Below are positions 42,566-51,880 of a DNA stretch of 64,000 nt, one piece after another. The notes below the pieces were generated by a model, which was not told where the DNA came from, did not search any database, and saw only the letters and a program-made list of their open reading frames with translations. Within the stretch, counting starts at the first letter, position 1. The number at the start of each line of letters is the position of its first letter. This DNA is from Saccharopolyspora_D taberi (lineage in GTDB: Bacteria; Actinomycetota; Actinomycetes; Mycobacteriales; Pseudonocardiaceae), in contig NZ_BAAAUX010000020.1 in NCBI RefSeq assembly GCF_039534165.1, forward strand, positions 1 to 64,000, read 5' to 3'. The translations under genes and the position numbers were made by a program.

Positions 42566-43759
42566 ATGGCAGAGAGCACGAGCCGGTCCGCGGGGGCGAG
42601 GGTCGGTGAAACACTCCAGGACTTCTGGGCGACCCGGCCCGCACGTCCGCGGGGCAAGATCGCCGGGGTGGCCGAGGCGCTCGGGCGCCGGTACGGCGTC
42701 GATCCGGTCCTGCTGCGGATCCTGTTCGTCGTCGGCGCCTTCTACGGCGGTGCCGGGCTCGCGGTGTACCTGCTGGGCTGGCTGCTGCTGCCGAAGGAGA
42801 CCCCCGAAGGCCGCCGGCCCACGCCGGTGTTCACCGCGCTGCTGGTGATCGGCAGCCTGTTCCTGCTGATGTTCTGGGTCATGCAGTTGCAGGGGCTGGT
42901 CGGCCTGTCCATCGCGTTCCTCGGGCTGTACCTGCTGCACCGCAACTACCGCGACCGGCCGAAGGCGACCGCGGCCGAGCCGCAGGGCGCGGTGCCGGTC
43001 ACCGAGAAGACCTGGGTCTACCCCGGGGCGAAGGCTCCGGTGCAGCCGCTCACCGACACCGGGCTCGACGTGCGCCAGAACCCGCCGTCGTGGGATCCGC
43101 TCGCCGCCGCGCCGTTCGCGTGGGATCTGCCGGAACCGCAGGAATCCGAGCCCGAACCCGAGCCGGAGCGCCCGAGGCGCCGCTGGATCACCCTGCTCAC
43201 GCTCGGCATCGCCGCGTTCGCCGGCGGGATCACGATCTCGGCCGGTACGCCGCTGGGGTTCACCTTCGCCCTGGCGCTGGGCATCATCGGCGCGGGGCTG
43301 GTCGTCGGCGCCTTCCTGCACGGGGGGCGCGGGCTGATCGGCGCGGCGATCCCGGTCGCGGGGCTGGCGATGGTGTTCGCCGTGGCGCCGGTGGGCAGCG
43401 GCCCGTGGGGCGAGATCGACGAGAGCCCGGAAACGCCCGCGCAGCTCGCACCGGAGTACCGGGCGGCCGTCGGTGACGTCCAGCTGAACCTGGAGGGCAT
43501 GGCGCTCAGCACCGGGCAGGAGGCCCGGACCCGGGTCAGCGTCGACATCGGCAACATCAGCGTCTACGTTCCGCGCACCGCCGACGTGACCGTGGACTGC
43601 GCGGCCGGCCAGGGCCTGACCAACTGCCTCGGGCGCGAGCGCAACGGGGACAGGATCCGCAACCACGTCGTCGACACCGGGGAGGACGGACCCGGCGGCG
43701 GCACCATCGTGCTCGACCTGCGGGCGGGTACCGGCAACGTGGAGGTCTTCCGTGACTGA
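42566..43759 (+). CDS. PspC-domain membrane protein
   Basis: 397 residues. PspC domain at about 25-80 (GKIAGVAEALGRRYGVDPVL, RILFVVGAFYGGAGLAVYLL), then paired helices to residue ~130, a Pro/Glu linker, three more helices (~205-280), and an extracellular C-terminal beta-rich domain (about 300-397: AVGDVQLNLEGM, SVDIGNISVYVPRTADVTVD). The C-terminal part resembles the LiaF/toastrack fold used in envelope-stress sensing. AGGAGGC sits directly before ATG 42566, closer than normal; GTG 42548 is the alternative. Divergent from the kinase gene. Confidence 0.85.
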   Translation: MAESTSRSAGARVGETLQDFWATRPARPRGKIAGVAEALGRRYGVDPVLLRILFVVGAFYGGAGLAVYLLGWLLLPKETPEGRRPTPVFTALLVIGSLFLLMFWVMQLQGLVGLSIAFLGLYLLHRNYRDRPKATAAEPQGAVPVTEKTWVYPGAKAPVQPLTDTGLDVRQNPPSWDPLAAAPFAWDLPEPQESEPEPEPERPRRRWITLLTLGIAAFAGGITISAGTPLGFTFALALGIIGAGLVVGAFLHGGRGLIGAAIPVAGLAMVFAVAPVGSGPWGEIDESPETPAQLAPEYRAAVGDVQLNLEGMALSTGQEARTRVSVDIGNISVYVPRTADVTVDCAAGQGLTNCLGRERNGDRIRNHVVDTGEDGPGGGTIVLDLRAGTGNVEVFRD

Positions 43760-43949
43760 GGGGAACGCCCCGCGGCGCAGGGGTCCGGACGCGGTCACGC
43801 TGACCGCGGGCGTGCTCGCCCTCGCCCTCGCGCTGCACGTCATGATCGGCGGCCCGGTCGGCGCGCTGCTGTGGGTCGTCCCGGTCGGGGCGGTCGCGAT
43901 CGGGGTGGCGATGCTGCTGGCGTCGCTGCGGCCTCGCCGCGAGCGCTGA
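43752..43949 (+). CDS. Small two-helix membrane protein
   Basis: 65 residues from GTG, overlapping the end of the PspC gene by 8 bp and therefore co-translated. A basic N-terminus (RRRGPDAVT) precedes two helices (LTAGVLALALALHVMIGG and LLWVVPVGAVAIGVAMLLAS) and a basic end. It probably works with the PspC protein; no family recognised. Its stop directly abuts the stop of the convergent GIDE gene. Confidence 0.75.
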   Translation: MTEGNAPRRRGPDAVTLTAGVLALALALHVMIGGPVGALLWVVPVGAVAIGVAMLLASLRPRRER

Positions 43950-44732
43950 TCAGCGCAGGATCGCGCCGAGGACGATCAGGACCAGGCCGACCGGGGCGGC
44001 GACCAGGACTCCGACGCTGAGCCAGCGGTGCAGCTGGGTGCGGTGCTTGCGCAGCTCGTCCTCGGTGCGGGTCGAGATGATGAAGTGGCCGTCCCGCTCG
44101 GGCTTGCCGATCACCAGCGGGCCGATCTTGTCGTGCACCTCGCCGAGGATGTAGAGCCGGTGCCCGGGGCGCAGGACCCACTCGGTGTACTCGTAGCCGA
44201 TCGTCGTGCTGGAGTCGAAGATGTTCGGCAGCTGGATGCCGAACAGGTTGAGCCCCTGAGGGCGGTGCGGCTCGAACCGGCTGACGACCTGCTCCGGCCG
44301 GTCGGGCGCGGTGCCGTTGGGGTCGACGCCGATGAGCACCCCGTGGTCGTCGCGGAGGGCGTAACCCTCCCACGAGGTGTGCTTGGCGACGACTTCCTGG
44401 TGCTTGGTCTTGCGGCGGTGACCGTCCTGGTGGCGGACCTTCTCGTAGTGGCGCTTGACCTCGTAGCGGTACCAGACGCACTCGGTCTTGCTCAGCTCCG
44501 AGACCAGCACGCCCTCCGGGCGCGGGTGCGCGGCGCCGACCACCTCGCACTGCTTGCGGAACGAGCCGCGGGCGCCGATGTCGTCGGACGCCTTGCGCAG
44601 CATCTCCAGCTGCGGGACCGGGAGGGTTTCGGCGCCGATCATCGCGTGCAGCTCGCTGCGGGCGTTGCGCATCAGGTAGAAGCCGACACCCGCTCCGACG
44701 AGAAGGAGCACTCCGATCACGATCATTGCCAT
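43950..44732 (-). CDS. GIDE-domain membrane protein (MULAN/E3-ligase-like)
   Basis: 260 residues. An N-terminal helix (MIVIGVLLLVGAGVGFYLM), a GIDE domain of about 200 residues (SELSKTECVWYRYEVKRHYE, VLIGVDPNG, GYEYTEWVLRPGHRLYILGE), and a C-terminal helix (VGVLVAAPVGLVLIVLGAIL). The domain is shared with eukaryotic MUL1 ubiquitin ligases, but there is no RING finger here, so ligase activity is not expected; annotations calling this an E3 ligase come from the shared domain. ATG 44732 has GGGAGA upstream; a second ATG follows two codons later. Confidence 0.85.
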   Translation of the reverse strand: MAMIVIGVLLLVGAGVGFYLMRNARSELHAMIGAETLPVPQLEMLRKASDDIGARGSFRKQCEVVGAAHPRPEGVLVSELSKTECVWYRYEVKRHYEKVRHQDGHRRKTKHQEVVAKHTSWEGYALRDDHGVLIGVDPNGTAPDRPEQVVSRFEPHRPQGLNLFGIQLPNIFDSSTTIGYEYTEWVLRPGHRLYILGEVHDKIGPLVIGKPERDGHFIISTRTEDELRKHRTQLHRWLSVGVLVAAPVGLVLIVLGAILR

Positions 44733-44870
44733 GGCGCTCTCCCGATCAGCTCACCCGTCCGCGGCCACCCTATTCGGCGACCGTGCCGGGGCGGTGGCGA
44801 ACGGTCGAATCTCTCCGACGGCCGCGCGGTGACTCTCTACACTCGCCTCCAGCCGCCGAAGGGGGATCGA

Positions 44871-45893
44871 TTGCTCAGCGCTGATGGGCGTCCGACGTTG
44901 GAGGACGTGGCCGCCAGGACGGGTCTTTCCCGCGCCACGGTGTCCCGGGTGATCAACGACTCGCCACGGGTGAGCCCGGAGGCGCGGGAGCTGGTGCGGG
45001 CCGCGGTGCAGGAACTCGGCTACGTCCCGAACCGGGCGGCGCGGACCCTGGTGACGCGCCGGACCGACGCGGTCGCGCTGGTGCTGTCGGAGCCGGAGAA
45101 CAAGTTCTTCGACGACCCGTTCTTCGCGTCGACCGTCCGGACCGTCTCGCAGCACCTGTCCGCGGCCGGGACGCAGATGGTGCTGCTGCTGGTGCACGGC
45201 CCGGACGACCACGTGCGGATCGCCCGCTACCTGTCCGGCGGGCACGTCGACGGTGCGCTGGTGCTTGCCCCGCACCTGTCCGACCCGCTGCCGGAGGCGG
45301 TGCGCGATCTGCCGCTGCCGATCGTCTTCGGCGGCAGGCCGGGAACCTCCGAGGAAGGGCTGCACCTGGTGGACCACGACAACGTCGGCGGCGGCCGGAT
45401 CGCCACCGAGCACCTGATCTCGCTCGGCCGCCGCAGCGTCGTCACGGTCACCGGTCCGCAGGACGAGTACGCCGGGATCGAGCGGCTGGACGGCTGGCGG
45501 CAGGCCACCGGGTTCGACGACGACGAGGCCGCGCGGCGCAGCGAGCCGGGCGGGTTCACCGAGGACGGCGGCGAGCGCGCGATGACCGAACTGCTCGCGC
45601 GCGTCCCGGACCTCGATGCGGTCTTCGCCGCCAACGACCTGATGGCGCGGGGCGCGCTGCGCGCCCTGCGCGCGGCCGGGCGCGGGGTTCCCGGGGACGT
45701 CGCCGTGGTCGGCTTCGACGACCAGCCCGCGGTCGCGCCGCGCACCGATCCGCCGCTGACCACGGTCCGGCAGGACCCGTCGCTGCGCACCCGGCACATG
45801 GTCGACCGGATGTCCCGGCTGATCGCCGGGGAGGACGTGCCGCCGGAACGGACGGTGCTGCCCGTCGAGCTGGTGGTCCGGGCGTCGGCCTGA
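44871..45893 (+). CDS. LacI-family transcriptional repressor
   Basis: 340 residues from TTG, which has GAAGGGGGATCGA directly upstream. The helix-turn-helix and hinge are canonical: PTLEDVAARTGLSRATVSRVIN, then AVQELGYVPNRAARTL. The sugar-binding domain covers residues ~60-340 (VALVLSEPENKFFDDPFF, VDGALVLAPH, DAVFAANDLMARGALRALR, VVGFDDQPAVAPRTDPPLTT). It lies 79 bp before a GH16 glucanase gene that has a perfect operator, so it most likely represses that gene until a glucan breakdown product binds. Confidence 0.92.
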   Translation: MLSADGRPTLEDVAARTGLSRATVSRVINDSPRVSPEARELVRAAVQELGYVPNRAARTLVTRRTDAVALVLSEPENKFFDDPFFASTVRTVSQHLSAAGTQMVLLLVHGPDDHVRIARYLSGGHVDGALVLAPHLSDPLPEAVRDLPLPIVFGGRPGTSEEGLHLVDHDNVGGGRIATEHLISLGRRSVVTVTGPQDEYAGIERLDGWRQATGFDDDEAARRSEPGGFTEDGGERAMTELLARVPDLDAVFAANDLMARGALRALRAAGRGVPGDVAVVGFDDQPAVAPRTDPPLTTVRQDPSLRTRHMVDRMSRLIAGEDVPPERTVLPVELVVRASA

Positions 45894-45941
45894 TTGCGCT
45901 GACTGGAGGTTTACCCGCTCCCGTCGACCCAGCAATCTCGC

Positions 45942-45955
45942 TGAGAGCGCTCTCA
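45942..45955. promoter_or_regulatory. LacI-family operator before the GH16 gene
   Basis: TGAGAGCGCTCTCA is a perfect 14-bp palindrome with the central CG step typical of LacI/GalR sites. It differs by one base per half from the CebR/CelR box TGGGAGCGCTCCCA. It ends 17 bp before the ATG, over the ribosome-binding region and probably the promoter start. Confidence 0.8.
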
Positions 45956-45972
45956 CACACGAGGAGGCAGTC

Positions 45973-46875
45973 ATGTCGGCACGGCGCCTGATCGTCAGCG
46001 GAACCGCACTCGCCCTGCTCCCGCTCTTCCCGTTCCCCGCGGCCGCGGTGCCGGAGAAACCCGCGGCCGAGGTGTTCTTCGACGACTTCTCCGGCTCCGA
46101 GGTCGACCGCTCGAAGTGGAGGATCGAGGTCACCGGCGAGAACTTCGGGACCGTCAACCAGGAGCAGCAGGCCTACGTCGACTCCCCCGACACGATGTAC
46201 GTCGACCACGACGACGCCGGAACCGGGGCGAGCAACGGCGCGCTCGCCCTGCACCCCCGGTTCACCCCGGGGCACCAGGCGCCCGACGGGCAGACCTACG
46301 ACTTCGTCTCGGGCAGGCTGAGCACCCAGGACAAGTTCGAGTTCACCTACGGCAGCTACTCGGCCCGCCTCAAACTCCCCGAGGGTGCGACGGGTCCCGG
46401 CCTGTGGCCCGCGTGGTGGTCGCTGGGCGCCAACATCGACAACGGCAAGCCGTGGCCGCAGTGCGGCGAGGTCGATGTGATGGAGAACGTCGGCGAGCCG
46501 TGGACGAACGTCTCCCTGCACGGGCCGGAGTACAACGGCGACACCCCGATCATGCAGCGGCAGCACTTCGAGGGCGCGGACCCGGCGGACTGGCACGTCT
46601 ACAAGGTCGACTGGACGCCGGACGGGTTCACGTTCTTCGTCGACGACAGGGAGATCTACAAGATCACCAAGCAGGAGATGCAGCAGAACGGCTGGACCTG
46701 GGTCTACGACGACCCGCAGTTCATGATCCTGAACTTCGCCCTCGGCGGCACCTACCCCAACGGGGTCAACGGCGTCACCGAGCCGTACTTCGGGCTGCCG
46801 CAGGAGACCGTCGACAAGGTCGCGGCCGGTAACGTCCGCTACCTGGTCGACTGGGTCCGCGTGGAACAGCAGTAA
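45973..46875 (+). CDS. Secreted GH16 endo-beta-1,3-glucanase (laminarinase-like)
   Basis: 300 residues. A cleavable signal peptide (RRLIVSGTALALLPLFPFPA, cut after AAA near residue 26) precedes one GH16 jelly-roll domain: FFDDFSGSEVDRSKW, LWPAWWSLG, and the catalytic box GEVDVMENVG with the nucleophile and acid/base glutamates in EVDVME. The end SLHGPEYNG and the WVRVEQQ strand are also typical. It should hydrolyse beta-1,3- or mixed-linked glucans outside the cell. No carbohydrate-binding module. GAGGAGG lies 7 nt before the ATG. Repressed, presumably, by the LacI protein. Confidence 0.92.
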   Translation: MSARRLIVSGTALALLPLFPFPAAAVPEKPAAEVFFDDFSGSEVDRSKWRIEVTGENFGTVNQEQQAYVDSPDTMYVDHDDAGTGASNGALALHPRFTPGHQAPDGQTYDFVSGRLSTQDKFEFTYGSYSARLKLPEGATGPGLWPAWWSLGANIDNGKPWPQCGEVDVMENVGEPWTNVSLHGPEYNGDTPIMQRQHFEGADPADWHVYKVDWTPDGFTFFVDDREIYKITKQEMQQNGWTWVYDDPQFMILNFALGGTYPNGVNGVTEPYFGLPQETVDKVAAGNVRYLVDWVRVEQQ

Positions 46876-46893
46876 AGCTGTCTGCACTCACCC

Positions 46894-46962
46894 TGCTTGG
46901 CGGTGCGGGTGGCGGAACCTCAGGGCGGCGGTGCCGGGTGGGCCAAGCGGCTCCGCCGCTCA
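46894..46962. repeat. Intergenic repeat, copy A
   Basis: Between the convergent GH16 and guaA genes. It reads TTGGCGGTGCGGGTGGCGGA, ACCTCAGG, a second GGCGGTGCCGG, then GGGCCAAGCGGC-TCC-GCCGCT, whose last part is a 6-bp hairpin (46947-46961). The same blocks occur at 48658 and, inverted, at 51665. It may serve as the guaA terminator. Confidence 0.75.
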
Positions 46963-46973
46963 AAGAGGTTCGG

Positions 46974-48563
<1,590 letters not shown>

Positions 48564-48657
48564 GTCGTCGAAACCTCCTGGCGAGAGCGGTGCGCCTCAT
48601 TGTCCCAGGTAACGAAGGCCACTGCCCCCACGGGTCCGGCTAGAACGGTGTTGGGCT

Positions 48658-48710
48658 TGCCTTGCGTGGCGGTGCCGATTGCGTGCGTGGGCCAAGCGGC
48701 TACCGCCGCG
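48658..48710. repeat. Intergenic repeat, copy B (internally deleted)
   Basis: Between guaA and the GMC oxidoreductase gene, directly after the latter's stop codon. It reads TTGCGTGGCGGTGCCG, TTGCGTGCGTGGGCCAAGCGGC, TACC, GCCGCG. Compared with copies A and C it lacks the stretch between the two GGCGGTGC motifs, as if these direct repeats had recombined. Confidence 0.75.
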
Positions 48711-50408
48711 TCAGGCCATGGGGAGCCGTAGCGCGGCGGGGGCGTCGGCGGGGACGGCGGGTTCCTTGGGCGCCACCCGCTCCACGGGCCGGTAGCCCTC
48801 CGACTGCCGCGGACGCGGGTCGGCCTCGCCCTTGTTCGGCCACATCGAGAAGGCCCGCTCCGCCTGCGCGGTGATCGTCAGCGACGGGTTGACGCCGAGG
48901 TTCGCCGTGATCGCCGAACCGTCCACGATGGACATCGTCGGGTGCCCGAACGCCCGGTGGTACGGGTCGATCACGCCCTGCTCGGCGTTCTCGCCGATCG
49001 GGCAGCCGCCGATGAAGTGCGCGGTGAGCGGGATGTCGAACAGCTCGCCCCAGGTGCCGCCGTGGATGCCGCCGATCTTCTCGGCGACCCGCTCGTTGGC
49101 CTCCTCCCCGGCCGGGATGTAGGTCGGGTTCGGCGCGCCGTGCCCCTGCTGCGAGGTCAGCGACTTCCGGCCGAACAGGCCCTTGCGCAGCTTGGTCGTC
49201 AGCGAGTTGTCCAGGCTCTGCATCACCAGCAGGATCACCGTGCGCTCGCTCCAGCGCCCGATCCACAGCAGCCGCAGCGACATCAGCGGGTTCTGGCGGA
49301 AGAAGCGCAGCCACTGCCGCCAGCGCGGCAGCGGTGAACCGCCCGAGGTCGGCAGCGTCTGGAGCAGGCCCATGGCGTTGCTGCCCTTGCCGTAGCGGAC
49401 CGGCTCGATGTGCGTGTCGGAGTCGGGGTGGAAGGACGAGGTGATCGCGACACCGGTGGAGAAGTTCTTGTCCGGCAGCACGTTCGGGGTCTGGGCGCCG
49501 ATGATCGACTCCGAGTTGGTCCGGGTGAGCCGCCCCAGCTTCGCCGACAGCCGCGGCAGGTCGCCGCGGTCGCGGGCGCGGTGCAGCAGGTTCTGCGTGC
49601 CCCAGGTCCCGGCGGCGACCACGACCTGGTCGGCGGTGAAGACCTTCGCGCCCTTGTCGAGCACCGCTCCGGTGCGTTCGGTGCCGATGCGCCAGCGGCC
49701 GTCGCGCCCCTCGGCGAGCCGGGTCACGGTGGTCAGCGGCCAGACCTCGGCGCCGTTCTGCTCCGCCAGGTACAGGTAGTTCTTGACCAGCGTGTTCTTC
49801 GCGCCTACCCGGCAGCCGGTCATGCACGCGCCGCACTCGGTGCAGCCGGTCCGGGCCGGGCCCGCGCCGCCGAAGTACGGGTCGGCGGTCTGCTCACCGG
49901 GCTTGCCGAAGTAAACGCCGACCGGCGTGCGGTGGTAGGTCTCGCCGACGCCCATCTCGTCGGCGACCTGCTTGATCACCACGTCCGACGGGGTGGTCGT
50001 CGGGTTCGTGACCACGCCGAGCATCCGGGTCGCCTGGTCGTAGTGCGGCGCGAGCTCGGACTCCCAGTCTGCGATGTGACCCCACTGCGGGTCCTCGTAG
50101 AACGGCTTCAACGGCCGGTAGAGCGTGTTCGCGTAGTTCAGCGAACCGCCGCCGACCCCGGCGCCCGCGAGGATCAGCACATCGCGCAGCAGGTGGATGC
50201 GCTGGATCCCGAAGCAGCCCAGCTGCGGCGCCCAGAGGAAGTTGCGCAGATCCCAGGACGTCTTCGCGAACTCGTGGTCGGCGAACCGGCGGCCCGCCTC
50301 CAGCACCGCGACGCGGTAACCCTTCTCGGTCAGCCGCAGCGCGGCCACGCTGCCGCCGAACCCGGACCCGATCACCACTACGTCGTAGTCGTGCACCCCG
50401 TGAGACAT
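48711..50408 (-). CDS. GMC oxidoreductase, ChoD (cholesterol oxidase)-like
   Basis: 565 residues from ATG. N-terminal FAD loop DVVVIGSGFGGSVAALRLTE, GAGVGGGSLNYANTLY (second FAD/GMC signature), a four-cysteine motif CTECGACMTGC near residue 195, and the C-terminal GMC_oxred_C region with AHFIGGCPIGE and VDGSAITANLGVNPSLTI. This group includes M. tuberculosis ChoD (Rv3409c); the true substrate is not established and sterol oxidation is assumed from the name only. No ribosome-binding site, so possibly leaderless. Next to guaB3 in M. tuberculosis; here an epoxide hydrolase gene intervenes. Confidence 0.85.
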   Translation of the reverse strand: MSHGVHDYDVVVIGSGFGGSVAALRLTEKGYRVAVLEAGRRFADHEFAKTSWDLRNFLWAPQLGCFGIQRIHLLRDVLILAGAGVGGGSLNYANTLYRPLKPFYEDPQWGHIADWESELAPHYDQATRMLGVVTNPTTTPSDVVIKQVADEMGVGETYHRTPVGVYFGKPGEQTADPYFGGAGPARTGCTECGACMTGCRVGAKNTLVKNYLYLAEQNGAEVWPLTTVTRLAEGRDGRWRIGTERTGAVLDKGAKVFTADQVVVAAGTWGTQNLLHRARDRGDLPRLSAKLGRLTRTNSESIIGAQTPNVLPDKNFSTGVAITSSFHPDSDTHIEPVRYGKGSNAMGLLQTLPTSGGSPLPRWRQWLRFFRQNPLMSLRLLWIGRWSERTVILLVMQSLDNSLTTKLRKGLFGRKSLTSQQGHGAPNPTYIPAGEEANERVAEKIGGIHGGTWGELFDIPLTAHFIGGCPIGENAEQGVIDPYHRAFGHPTMSIVDGSAITANLGVNPSLTITAQAERAFSMWPNKGEADPRPRQSEGYRPVERVAPKEPAVPADAPAALRLPMA

Positions 50409-50526
50409 GGCCGACAGCGTAGACAAAATTACTGGTCGGTAGATAGCCCTTCCGGGGTGAAAGCTACCGGGAGTAGGAATCCTTCTAGGTCAGCTTGAGG
50501 CCTAACCGGGCCCTAGCTTCGCGGCC

Positions 50527-51651
50527 ATGATCGATCCGTTCCTCATCGACGTCCCGCAGTCCGACCTCTCCGACCTGCACCGCCGCCTGGACGCCACCCG
50601 CTGGCCGGACCAGCTCCCTGACGTCGGCTGGAGTCACGGCGTGCCGCTGGACTACGTCCGCGACCTGGCCGAGCACTGGCGGCACGACTACGACTGGCGC
50701 GCGCACGAAGCGCGGCTGAACCGGCACCCGCAGTTCACCACCGAGATCGACGGCCAGCGCATCCACTTCCTGCACGTCCGCTCGCCGCACCAGGACGCGA
50801 CACCGCTGCTGATCACCCACGGCTGGCCCAGCACCATCGCGGACTTCCTGGACGTCGTCGAACCGCTGACCAACCCGCCGGTGGAAGCCGACGCCTTCCA
50901 CCTGGTGATCCCGTCCCTGCCGGGCTTCGGCTTCTCCGGACCGACCACCAGCCCCGGCTGGAACGCCCAGCGCACCGCCCGCGCCCTGGCCGAGCTCATG
51001 AGCCGCCTCGGCTACGAGCGGTTCGGCGCCCAAGGTGGCGACTGGGGCCGGATCATCAACCGCGAACTCGCGCTGCACGCGCCGGAGCGGGTCATCGGCC
51101 TGCACGTCAACGGCAGCCTCGGAATGCCGTCGGGCGACCCGGCCGAGCTCGTCGGCCTGGACCCGCACGACCAGCGCCGCCTCGAATCGCTGGAGAAGTT
51201 CACCGGCGAGCGGATGGGCTACGCCTGGATCCAGGGCACCCGGCCGCAGACCCTGAGCTACGCGCTGCTGGACTCCCCGGCCGGTCAGCTGGCGTGGATC
51301 GCCGAGCTGCTCGAGTGGTTCGACCCGGCCGAACTCGGCGAAGCCAACCGCATCGACCGCGACCGCGTCCTCACCACGGTCACGATCTACTGGCTCACCC
51401 GCACCGCGGGTTCCTCCGCGCGGGTCTACCTCGAAGCCGACGACAACACCTGGGGCGTCCAGGAGCCGTGCCCGACGCCGACCGGCGTCGTCGGCTTCGG
51501 CGAGGACCGCGGCATCCGCCGCTTCGCGGAGCGGGAGAACAACATCGTCCGCTGGACGACGTTCGACCGCGGCGGCCACTTCGCCGCGATCCAGACCCCG
51601 GACCTCCTGGTCACCGACGTCCGCGCCTTCTTCCAGGAGCTGCGCACCTGA
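50527..51651 (+). CDS. Epoxide hydrolase family protein (EHN plus alpha/beta hydrolase)
   Basis: 374 residues. An N-terminal EHN domain (FLIDVPQSDLSDLHRRLDAT, TRWPDQ) leads to an alpha/beta hydrolase: LLITHGWPST (oxyanion loop), GAQGGDWGRIINREL with the nucleophile Asp near residue 176, and GGHFAAIQTPDLL with the catalytic His near the end. This matches microsomal/juvenile-hormone-type epoxide hydrolases, which open epoxides to diols. No signal peptide. Divergent from the GMC oxidoreductase gene across 118 bp that contain ACTGGTCGGTAGAT, a possible TetR-type half-dyad. Confidence 0.88.
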   Translation: MIDPFLIDVPQSDLSDLHRRLDATRWPDQLPDVGWSHGVPLDYVRDLAEHWRHDYDWRAHEARLNRHPQFTTEIDGQRIHFLHVRSPHQDATPLLITHGWPSTIADFLDVVEPLTNPPVEADAFHLVIPSLPGFGFSGPTTSPGWNAQRTARALAELMSRLGYERFGAQGGDWGRIINRELALHAPERVIGLHVNGSLGMPSGDPAELVGLDPHDQRRLESLEKFTGERMGYAWIQGTRPQTLSYALLDSPAGQLAWIAELLEWFDPAELGEANRIDRDRVLTTVTIYWLTRTAGSSARVYLEADDNTWGVQEPCPTPTGVVGFGEDRGIRRFAERENNIVRWTTFDRGGHFAAIQTPDLLVTDVRAFFQELRT

Positions 51652-51719
51652 CCAGCCACCGTCATCAAGCGGCGCAGCCGCTTAGCCCAAGCACGCAACC
51701 GGCACCGCCGCGGGTTCTC

Positions 51720-51761
51720 NNNNNNNNNNNNNNNNNNNNNNNNNNNNNNNNNNNNNNNNNN
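51720..51761. other. Assembly gap (42 N)
   Basis: Undetermined bases inside repeat copy C. The repeat family and the long hairpin beside the gap probably explain why assembly failed here, so the true length is unknown. Confidence 0.95.
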
Positions 51762-51768
51762 AGGACAG

Positions 51769-51803
51769 CTTTTTCCGTCGTATTGGACATACGTCGGAAA
51801 AAG
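51769..51803. terminator. Bidirectional terminator-like hairpin
   Basis: CTTTTTCCGTCGTAT pairs with ATACGTCGGAAAAAG (15 bp, one mismatch) around TGGAC. The A/T run at each end means either strand would give a stem that includes an A-U base and ends in U residues, as in convergent terminators. It serves the epoxide hydrolase gene and guaB3. Confidence 0.65.
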
Positions 51804-51880
51804 TAACCGCAGCCAGCGGACGCCTGAGGTTCCGCCACCCGCACCGCCACGCAAGACGAGTCCCGGCCACTCTCAAAAAA

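Larger units (their letters stand above)
51665..51855. repeat. Intergenic repeat, copy C (inverted, with insert and assembly gap)
   Basis: On the minus strand it reads TTGCGTGGCGGTGCGGGTGG, CGGAACCTCAGG, an insert with a long hairpin, the gap of N, then GGCGGTGCCGGTTGCGTGC, TTGGGCTAAGCGGC-TGC-GCCGCTT. The terminal hairpin (AAGCGGC/GCCGCTT) is longer than in copies A and B. It fills the convergent gap between the epoxide hydrolase and guaB3 genes. Confidence 0.75.

Noticed and set aside
43950..44732. GIDE protein as a bacterial ubiquitin ligase
   Set aside because: Only the GIDE domain is shared; no RING finger or other ligase residues are present.
50427..50526. TetR operator between the GMC oxidoreductase and epoxide hydrolase genes
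   Set aside because: ACTGGTCGGTAGAT is only a partial dyad and there is no TetR gene nearby; mentioned in the gene entry but not called as a site.
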